NCBI GenBank assembly: GCA_022573095.1
Contig: JACZUR010000011.1
Span: forward strand, 1 to 18,593
From: Gemmatimonadota bacterium
Lineage (GTDB): Bacteria; Gemmatimonadota; Gemmatimonadetes; Gemmatimonadales; GWC2-71-9
Direction: 5' to 3'
DNA: 18,593 nt
Shown: positions 13,757 through 18,593 of the stretch, one piece after another
Layout of the letters: each line of letters begins with the position of its first letter
Position numbering within the stretch: position 1 is the stretch's first letter
The notes under the pieces: generated by a model
The model's input: the letters and a program-made list of their open reading frames with translations, nothing else
Databases searched by the model: none
What the model was told of the DNA's origin: nothing
Position numbers and translations under genes: made by a program

Positions 13757-14947
13757 TCAGGCGAGGTCCCGGTTGGCCGATGCGCGGCGCGCGCACTCGG
13801 CTAGCACTGCTGCACCGACAAAGATAGCATCTTCAGCGGCGTAGAATCGAGGGGAATGGCCCGGAATGACCTTGCCACCCTCCTCACGTGCGCCGATACG
13901 CAGAAAACAGCCGGGCACCGCCTGGAGGTAGTCGGCGAAATCTTCAGCCGCCATGTTCGTAAAGCCCAACGGCACCAGCGAATCTGGACCGAGGACATCC
14001 CTCACCACGGAGCGAGCCAACTCGGCTATCTTGCTGTCGTTCAACAACGGCGGCGGGCCGACATCGAATCTCACGGTTCCCTCGACGTGGTGCGCGGCGG
14101 TAACGCATTCCACCATCACTTCGATCTCGTCTATCAAACGTTGTCGTGTGTCGGCATCAGTGGCCCGGATGGTGCCGGTGAGCATCGCCGCGTTGGGTAT
14201 CACGTTGGTCGCGTGTCCGGCGTTGAACGTTGCCACGGTGAGCACGGCGGGGGCGGACGGGCTTAGCCTCCGCGCGACTATCGTTTGTAGGGAGACAACC
14301 AACTGGCTGCCACACACTATCGGGTCGGCAGCTTCATGAGGTCTTGCCGCGTGCGCGCCTGACCCGCGGAGTTTGATCGTGAAGGTGTCCGCCGAGGCGC
14401 CGAGCGGACCGGGATCGGCCACGACCTGTCCAACTAGAAAACGGCGGTCGACGTGTCCACCGAATATGCAATTCACGCCGTCGAGCACGCCGGCTTCGAT
14501 CATCTTCTTCGCGCCGTGCCCCGACTCCTCCGCGGGCTGGAAGATGACGACCACATCTCCCGCCGCCGGGTTTGCAGCTAATAGGCTAGCAGCGCCCACC
14601 GCCCACGTCGCATGTACGTCGTGTCCGCACGCGTGCATGACACCGGGTTTCTGCGACGCGTAGTCCAGTTCCGTTTCTTCGTGAATGGGGAGAGCGTCCG
14701 TGTCTCCTCGCAGCGCTATAGTAGCGCCACCACCTGATCCGCTTACGCGCGCGACTACTCCCGTGTCCGCCACGCGTTCAACCGTTACTCCGTCTAGGCC
14801 GTCCAGCGCGCGCTCGATTTTGGCAGCGGTCTCATGTTCCTGAAACGCAAGTTCCGGATTCCTGTGAACGTCGCGTCGCAGCTGGATCAGACGCTCGCGA
14901 AGCTCGGCGGGGATCTGAGCAAGATGGGGTATGGTTACCTGGGTCAA
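13757..14947 (-). CDS. M20D-family amidohydrolase, likely N-succinyl(acyl)-L-amino acid hydrolase
   Basis: This binuclear zinc hydrolase is 396 aa. Motifs are DVHRNPELAFQE, RGDTDALP (Asp82/Asp84), HACGHDVH (Cys107, His109), QPAEESGHGA with Glu140/Glu141, and GGHV (His165), then NMAAEDFADYL and GHSPRFY. This is the hippurate/IAA-amino-acid hydrolase branch. The start is TTG 14947: GGAGGAG at 14956-14962 gives an 8-nt spacer, and the TTG overlaps the racemase stop. The upstream open frame is racemase shadow. Beside an N-succinylamino-acid racemase and a GNAT it is best read as the L-specific desuccinylase of a D-to-L amino-acid route. Hydrolysis of another N-acyl amino acid cannot be excluded. 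Confidence 0.88.
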   Translation of the reverse strand: MTQVTIPHLAQIPAELRERLIQLRRDVHRNPELAFQEHETAAKIERALDGLDGVTVERVADTGVVARVSGSGGGATIALRGDTDALPIHEETELDYASQKPGVMHACGHDVHATWAVGAASLLAANPAAGDVVVIFQPAEESGHGAKKMIEAGVLDGVNCIFGGHVDRRFLVGQVVADPGPLGASADTFTIKLRGSGAHAARPHEAADPIVCGSQLVVSLQTIVARRLSPSAPAVLTVATFNAGHATNVIPNAAMLTGTIRATDADTRQRLIDEIEVMVECVTAAHHVEGTVRFDVGPPPLLNDSKIAELARSVVRDVLGPDSLVPLGFTNMAAEDFADYLQAVPGCFLRIGAREEGGKVIPGHSPRFYAAEDAIFVGAAVLAECARRASANRDLA

Positions 14948-16065
14948 CTGGTAATCTCCTCCGATTGAACCGTCAGGTCGTCCACGAAATCCACGTCTAC
15001 GTCCACGCCGATGCCGGGCGCATGCGGTACCTGAACGTATCCCTGCGGATCCATCGTCCATTCCTGCCGCACGATGTCGCGGTCCCAGTACCGGTGACTC
15101 GGACTGAGGTCGCTGGGGAGGGAAAAGTTAGGCAACGAAGCGAGGGCAATGTTGTGTGCTCTACCGATGCCGCTTTCCAGCATTCCGCCACACCAGACCG
15201 GAACGCCGTTTTCCTCTGCAAAGTCGTGGATAAACTTGGACTGACGCAACCCGCCAACGCGTCCCGGCTTGATGTTGATGATTTTGCCGCTGCCCAGTTT
15301 GACCATTTCGCGGGCGCGCGTAAGTGTGGTTATCGACTCGTCAAGGCAGATCGGTGTTTTGATTCGCTGTTGCAGATCGGCGTGCTGAATGAGATCATCC
15401 CAGGCGAGCGGCTGTTCGATCGTGACGAGATTGAACTCGTCGAGCCGGCGCAGTGTGCTCACGTCATCCAGCGTGTAGGCGCTGTTGGCGTCGGCCATGA
15501 TGGCTACATCATCACCGAGTGCTTCACGCACCGCGCGCACATACTCCACATCCTTATCCGGTTTGATCTTTATCTTGATCTTGCTGTATCCCTCGCCTAT
15601 AGCACGCTCGGCCTTGCTGATGAGCGTCTCGACATCTGGCTGAATGCCGATCGATATACCGGCGGACACCTTATCCCTCGTTCCACCCAGTAATTTTGCG
15701 AGCGGGATGTTCTCCATCTCCGCCTGTAATGCCCAGAACCCCATCTCGACTGCGGCTCGTGCCATGTTGTTGCCGCGTACGTCTTGTTCGACTGCAGGAC
15801 CAACCTCATCGGCGCTTTCGAATTCACGTCCGATGACTCGCGGCGCGAGCCAGTTCTTGATCACCACCCATGCCGAGTCAACAGTTTCCGGGAAATAGTT
15901 GGGCGCGTTGCCGGCGACGCACTCACTCCATGCGGAGGTGCCGTCCGCTTCGCGCAGTTCCAGAAGCAGAATTCTGCGTTCCTCTTCCACGCCGCTCGAT
16001 ATCTCGAACGGTTCGCGGAGATTCATTCGTATCTCGCGCAGCGTGATCGACTCGACCTGCATCAT
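14944..16065 (-). CDS. Enolase-superfamily OSBS / N-succinylamino acid racemase
   Basis: The 373-aa protein belongs to the muconate-lactonising-enzyme subgroup of the enolase superfamily. The capping domain is followed by a barrel with acid/base Lys164 and Lys166 in KIKIK, metal ligands Asp192 (MADANSAY), Glu217 (IEQPL) and Asp242 (CLDES), and second base Lys266 (NIKPGRVGG). These are the residues of the o-succinylbenzoate synthase / NSAR family. Sequence alone cannot separate MenC activity from racemase activity. The flanking GNAT and M20 genes, and the absence of other men genes, favour NSAR. ATG 16065 overlaps the GNAT stop as ATGA; a second ATG at 16062 is equally possible. Its stop overlaps the M20 start. 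Confidence 0.92.
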   Translation of the reverse strand: MMQVESITLREIRMNLREPFEISSGVEEERRILLLELREADGTSAWSECVAGNAPNYFPETVDSAWVVIKNWLAPRVIGREFESADEVGPAVEQDVRGNNMARAAVEMGFWALQAEMENIPLAKLLGGTRDKVSAGISIGIQPDVETLISKAERAIGEGYSKIKIKIKPDKDVEYVRAVREALGDDVAIMADANSAYTLDDVSTLRRLDEFNLVTIEQPLAWDDLIQHADLQQRIKTPICLDESITTLTRAREMVKLGSGKIINIKPGRVGGLRQSKFIHDFAEENGVPVWCGGMLESGIGRAHNIALASLPNFSLPSDLSPSHRYWDRDIVRQEWTMDPQGYVQVPHAPGIGVDVDVDFVDDLTVQSEEITS

Positions 16066-16811
16066 TCGGTTGGCGGCTCCAGGCCGTAGAGCCCGCTGCC
16101 GTCCGTGTGTTTCATGAACGAAACGACTTTGAAGCCGTAGCCCATCAGATCCATGAACGTTTTGCGCGTCTTGGCTCTGAACGCAGCCGCGGCATCCGGA
16201 TCCTCCGTTTTAAGTTGGTGTATGTCCCCTGGAATCTTAATCAGTTTGGCGGCAGTGCTGGCCAGTTTGCTGCACGCGTCGGCTTTCGACGCCTTGTTCA
16301 GGTCCCACTGGACTACGAACCGGTCGGTGCCGATCACGTCGTCCATAGTCCCGCAGCCGTGATCGCCGTACATGTCGGGAACGTATTCCTCTATTAATAC
16401 GCCGAGCACGTTGAGATTAAAGTGTGCGTTGCGAGCAACGAGCGGGTCGAAAGTCCAGTACATCGTCGTGATTCCGAGTTCGAGGAGTACGTAGCGTTGG
16501 TACTTCTTGAGTTGCGTGCCGATGCCTTTGTCTCTCAGTTCCGTTTTGATCGCGAGCATATGCGACCAGTGGGCCGGTTTACCGTCTCTGATTCCGGAGA
16601 TGCCGTATACGAATCCAAGCATTTTATCATCGCCAGCAAAGGCGCCGGCCGCGACTCCACCTACCTGCTGGCTGATCTTGAGGATGGCTGCGGGCACCAA
16701 CTCACCAAAGTCCTCGCCCCAGGTCTCGGTCTGAAGATCGAGGCACTGGCGGTAGTCGTCCCATGTCGTGAAGGGGCGGATGGTAAAATTGGGTTTTTCG
16801 TTTGGGCTCAT
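16062..16811 (-). CDS. GNAT-family N-acyltransferase (COG3375-like), likely D-amino acid N-succinyltransferase
   Basis: The 249-aa protein starts FTIRPFTTWDDYRQCLDLQ. It carries a GNAT acyl-CoA binding stretch near ELRDKGIGTQLKKYQR, preceded by HWSHMLAI. The following MYWTFDPLVARNAHFNL and the EEYVPDMYG segment are characteristic of the acyltransferases seen beside N-succinylamino-acid racemases. The expected role is transfer of a succinyl group from succinyl-CoA to D-amino acids. I chose ATG 16811 because homology-like sequence begins there. The open frame to 16892 would run into the divergent lipoprotein start and reads as shadow. It is the first gene of a six-gene minus-strand operon. The acyl donor is inferred from context, not visible in the sequence. 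Confidence 0.87.
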   Translation of the reverse strand: MSPNEKPNFTIRPFTTWDDYRQCLDLQTETWGEDFGELVPAAILKISQQVGGVAAGAFAGDDKMLGFVYGISGIRDGKPAHWSHMLAIKTELRDKGIGTQLKKYQRYVLLELGITTMYWTFDPLVARNAHFNLNVLGVLIEEYVPDMYGDHGCGTMDDVIGTDRFVVQWDLNKASKADACSKLASTAAKLIKIPGDIHQLKTEDPDAAAAFRAKTRKTFMDLMGYGFKVVSFMKHTDGSGLYGLEPPTE

Positions 16812-16842
16812 GCTGGTCCGTATTGCGTTCCCGCTGGCAGAG

Positions 16843-16871
16843 TTAACTGTCAACGTTAGCTTGAATATACA
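16843..16871 (+). promoter_or_regulatory. Possible promoter of the vanX-like gene
   Basis: TTAACT at 16843-16848 and TATACA at 16866-16871 each match four of six consensus bases, with a 17-nt spacer. They lie in the 79-bp gap between divergent genes. The start site would fall just before the GAGGAG ribosome site. A TTGACA on the opposite strand overlaps the same stretch, but no -10 at a normal distance was found for the GNAT operon. Confidence 0.3.
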
Positions 16872-16890
16872 GATCACAACGAGGAGCGAC

Positions 16891-17952
16891 ATGCGGAAGA
16901 GTTGGATTCTGCTGTTGGTGCTGGCTCTGGGTTGCGTGGGGAGCGGGGAGCAGGGAGCGGGAGCCTCCGGTGCAGCGTCCGTAACTGGTGCCCCCGATCT
17001 GCGTGGAACCGGTTGGGAGGGACTACTGGGCGAGTATGAATCCGAGACTCAGGGCGCGTTCATCTTGCTCGAGAAGTACGGGCTTCTTCACATTCACCGT
17101 GACTTCGTTACGGGTCTCTTTCCTGACACGGGTCTTTCCGCCGGACTTCGCGTACTCGCGCACGGTGAGTACGAGTCTCCGCTCTGGGGTACGAGTGCCG
17201 TTCACAAGCTTTCATTCGAGATCGACGCACAGGGCAGGGGAGTGGCCGCTGTCGTCGATGGGGAGAGGTATCGGAGACGTTGGATCGAACCGCAGAGCGG
17301 GTCCGCCTTTCGAATCACCCCCATTCGTCCGGTCGACGAACTGCGCCGCGCTGCACTGGCCGCCGAGCCTCCGGTGGAAGAAGGTGAGTTCGGGTCAACC
17401 GATCTGGTAGAGATAACGTCACTCGACTCCACGATACATCTCGATATTCGCTACGCCACCGATAACAACTTCATGGGTGTTCGGTTCTACGACGAGCCGC
17501 GTGCCTTTGCGCAGCGTGAGGTCGCCGAGGCGTTGGTGCGGGTTCATCGGGCGGCGGCCGACTCGGGTTACGGGTTGTTGATACACGACGCCTACCGTCC
17601 CTGGTACGTCACCAAGATGTTCTGGGATGCCACTCCTGAAGAACTGCGCGACTTCGTGGCAGACCCCGCATCCGGCTCTCGGCACAACCGCGGCGCGGCG
17701 ATAGACCTTTCCTTATACGACCTCACTACCGGAGAGCCGGTTGAGATGGTTAGCGGGTACGACGAGTTCTCTCCGCGTGCAGCGGCTGATTATCCGGGAG
17801 GCACCAGTTCGCAACGCCGGTTGCGTGCGATGCTACGCGGTTTGATGGGGGTCGAGGGGTTCGCGGTGTATCAAGCCGAGTGGTGGCACTTTGATTTTGA
17901 CGGGTGGGACGGGTGGCGGATTGGGAATCAGACGTTCGATCTGATTCGCTAG
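16891..17952 (+). CDS. VanX/DdpX-like D-Ala-D-Ala dipeptidase, predicted lipoprotein with extra N-terminal domain
   Basis: The C-terminal half (about residues 165-353) is an M15D peptidase. It has DIRYATDNNFMG, DAYRP with the transition-state arginine, SRHNRGAAIDLSLYD with zinc ligands His265 and Asp272, and EWWHF with catalytic Glu330 and ligand His333. Such enzymes split D-Ala-D-Ala to D-alanine. The N-terminus is a signal peptide ending LALGC, so Cys15 is a likely lipidation site, although the lipobox is slightly atypical. A heptamer repeat encodes the linker just after Cys15. Residues about 40-150 form an extra beta-rich domain, perhaps like those appended to serine beta-lactamase-type hydrolases; I cannot name it. 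The ATG follows GAGGAG at 16881. At 353 aa it is much longer than VanX (about 200). Confidence 0.92.
   Translation: MRKSWILLLVLALGCVGSGEQGAGASGAASVTGAPDLRGTGWEGLLGEYESETQGAFILLEKYGLLHIHRDFVTGLFPDTGLSAGLRVLAHGEYESPLWGTSAVHKLSFEIDAQGRGVAAVVDGERYRRRWIEPQSGSAFRITPIRPVDELRRAALAAEPPVEEGEFGSTDLVEITSLDSTIHLDIRYATDNNFMGVRFYDEPRAFAQREVAEALVRVHRAAADSGYGLLIHDAYRPWYVTKMFWDATPEELRDFVADPASGSRHNRGAAIDLSLYDLTTGEPVEMVSGYDEFSPRAAADYPGGTSSQRRLRAMLRGLMGVEGFAVYQAEWWHFDFDGWDGWRIGNQTFDLIR
16938..16964 (+). repeat. Heptanucleotide tandem repeat after the lipobox codon of the vanX-like gene
   Basis: Units GGGGAGC, GGGGAGC, AGGGAGC and a final GGGAGC lie directly after the Cys15 codon and encode the small-residue linker at about residues 16-24. 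The unit is the same motif as in kynB at 9758, in a different phase. One position differs between copies, so this array looks older or more diverged. Confidence 0.78.
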
Positions 17953-17957
17953 TTTTT
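17925..17957 (+). terminator. Hairpin terminator overlapping the end of the vanX-like gene
   Basis: GAATCAGA at 17925-17932 pairs perfectly with TCTGATTC at 17940-17947 around a 7-nt loop. TTTTT follows at 17953-17957 after five bases that include the stop codon. The stem is only moderately stable and the gap before the T-run is longer than ideal, so termination may be partial. The hairpin encodes the last residues of the protein. Confidence 0.45.
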
Positions 17958-18012
17958 CTATTGTCGGCTGAGATCCCCCGCTGAAGAGATCGACTGGGTG
18001 GTGAAAATGGAA

Positions 18013-18042
18013 ACGCCGCCGGTACCGAACGACCAGCGGCGT
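18013..18042 (-). terminator. GC-rich hairpin, possible minus-strand terminator
   Basis: ACGCCGC at 18013-18019 pairs perfectly with GCGGCGT at 18036-18042. GGT (18021-18023) and ACC (18032-18034) extend the stem past one mismatch. On the minus strand it is followed by TTTCCATTTT, an interrupted T-run. On the plus strand no T-run follows. If used, it would end a leftward transcript from the 18.1-18.4 kb region for which no gene is supported. Confidence 0.3.
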
Positions 18043-18177
18043 CTCAGACCTTCCGCAACCTGGTGCGATGCTACAGCGGCATCAACCGGCGCGGACTTTC
18101 AGTGCGATTCGGCCCGGTTAACTACCGGTGCGGCGATCGCTTGCCCTTACCAGGTTGCAGCTGGTACATGGTCTAGA

Positions 18178-18198
18178 CAATTGATCACCTCCTTTTTT
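18178..18198 (-). promoter_or_regulatory. Extended perfect Shine-Dalgarno element before a 20-codon frame
   Basis: On the minus strand the bases 18198-18183 read AAAAAAGGAGGTGATC, fully complementary to the usual 3' end of 16S rRNA. Seven bases after GGAGG lies TTG at 18180, opening a 20-codon frame to a stop at 18118. It encodes a CxxC (CTSC) near its start. Read on the plus strand, the same bases equal a 16S rRNA 3' terminus. I cannot tell whether either reading is functional. Confidence 0.35.
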
Positions 18199-18430
18199 AG
18201 GGTTCTTGTCACGGGCGTAGATGCGACCACCAAGAACAGCAACTCGGGTCAATAACCAGGGTGCCCAACTCCCCGCCGAATCGCTGACTGTGGCCGACAG
18301 CAAATTACAGGTTCTCGTCCGCTCGCGCCAGACCACTTGAGCCCTGTCTCCTCCGGTGACAGTATATCATTCTGGTGCTGCAGCCAGCCTGACCCTACAT
18401 TAATCCAATCCTTTCAGTTAGGGTGACAAC

Positions 18431-18593
18431 ATGGTACGCTCAGCATTGCGACGCGCGATCACGCTTGCGGTTGCTTGTTCTCCGGCGATTCCGCTTGCAG
18501 CTCAGTCGGTCCAACTCGGCGACGTCGAGTTTCATACTTCCGCGACAAATGCCTCCGCCCAGGAGCATTTCCTCACCTGTCTGCTGTTCCTGT
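18431..18593 (+). CDS. Secreted protein, N-terminal fragment (possible TPR-family)
   Basis: The frame runs off the window after 54 codons. It starts with a classical signal peptide: a basic MVRSALRRAI, a hydrophobic core and a cleavage-type PLAAQS. The mature start reads VQLGDVEFHTSATNASAQEHFLTCLLFL. Comparable sequences begin periplasmic tetratricopeptide-type proteins in Gemmatimonadota, where FxTSAxxxAQxHFxxGLLxLHSF precedes the repeats. That family call is from memory of the pattern and is uncertain. AGGGTGA at 18420-18426 is a plausible ribosome site. No good promoter was found directly upstream. Confidence 0.72.
   Translation, partial: MVRSALRRAITLAVACSPAIPLAAQSVQLGDVEFHTSATNASAQEHFLTCLLFL

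Larger units (their letters stand above)
17953..18430. other. Structured intergenic region without a supported gene
   Basis: These 478 bp hold no convincing coding sequence. A minus-strand frame of 72 codons (18336 to 18118) has GGAGGAG 11 nt upstream of a GTG. Its translation reads like spurious antisense-RNA products (RTRTCN near the start), so I do not call it. The stretch does contain hairpins at 18013-18042, 18148-18166 and 18202-18237 (GTTCTTG/CAAGAAC arms), and the anti-Shine-Dalgarno-like element at 18183-18198. A non-coding RNA, 5' leader or decayed RNA gene would each be compatible. Confidence 0.5.

Noticed and set aside
14965..15693. Long plus-strand open frame (242 codons) opposite the racemase gene
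   Set aside because: It is fully antisense to a gene with all catalytic residues intact, has no family resemblance, and is explained by GC-rich codon bias.
16812..16892. 27-residue N-terminal extension of the GNAT frame to 16892
   Set aside because: It would overlap the start of the divergent lipoprotein and contains non-conserved hydrophobic sequence; ATG 16811 fits the family start better.
16891..17952. Vancomycin-resistance determinant
   Set aside because: Only the dipeptidase is present; no vanH or vanA-type ligase or two-component system in the window, and the domain layout differs from VanX.
18258..18330. Possible tRNA or tRNA relic on the plus strand (TTACAGGTTCTCGTCC, then CGCGCCA)
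   Set aside because: T-stem pairs fail, no proper anticodon arm forms and the acceptor stem cannot be paired, so no tRNA can be supported.
18118..18336. 72-aa minus-strand frame with a Shine-Dalgarno-like GGAGGAG
   Set aside because: The translation (RTRTCNLLSATVSD) resembles known spurious antisense-RNA proteins and no family is recognisable; kept only as part of the intergenic description.

Overview
The window reads as one chromosomal segment of a GC-rich, probably Gram-negative bacterium. Genes are packed tightly, many overlap by 1-17 nt, and TTG and GTG starts are frequent. The truncated secreted protein at the right end resembles export-signal/TPR-type proteins I associate with Gemmatimonadota, and that phylum fits the overall gene set. 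The taxonomic call is inference of low to moderate confidence, because no rRNA or tRNA gene is present.

Left part (1-4497, + strand): the C-terminus of an undecaprenyl-diphosphatase (uppP), a biotin-protein ligase without the DNA-binding domain (birA), an unknown polytopic membrane protein, a type III pantothenate kinase (coaX), and three more uncharacterised membrane proteins. One of the latter has a weak UbiA-like layout.

Centre (4520-10094, + strand): six contiguous genes encode the upper kynurenine pathway from L-tryptophan to 2-aminomuconate semialdehyde. In map order they are 3-hydroxyanthranilate 3,4-dioxygenase, ACMS decarboxylase, kynureninase, kynurenine 3-monooxygenase, tryptophan 2,3-dioxygenase and kynurenine formamidase. 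ACMSD diverts the product away from quinolinate/NAD and towards catabolism.

Junction (10095-11058): an autonomous Phd/YefM-PIN toxin-antitoxin pair with its own promoter sits between two convergent operons and is closed by a strong intrinsic terminator. The PIN protein appears to have altered catalytic acids.

Right operon (16811 down to 11075, - strand): six translationally coupled or closely spaced genes. The promoter-proximal three are a COG3375-like GNAT, an enolase-superfamily OSBS/N-succinylamino-acid racemase and an M20 hydrolase. This trio matches the succinylation-racemisation-desuccinylation route that turns D- into L-amino acids. The distal three are an SDR lacking the YxxxK motif, an aminomuconate-semialdehyde dehydrogenase and a RidA-family aminomuconate deaminase, which continue the kynurenine route. 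The two convergent operons thus share one catabolic pathway, and the racemase trio could feed D-tryptophan or other D-amino acids into it. A VanX-type D-Ala-D-Ala dipeptidase lipoprotein is divergently transcribed from the GNAT (16891-17952), which reinforces a D-amino-acid theme.

The last ~480 bp before the final partial gene is non-coding but structured. It has hairpins and a 16-nt element identical to an extended anti-Shine-Dalgarno region. A heptanucleotide tandem repeat (GGGAGCG-type) occurs inside two unrelated coding sequences, kynB and vanX.
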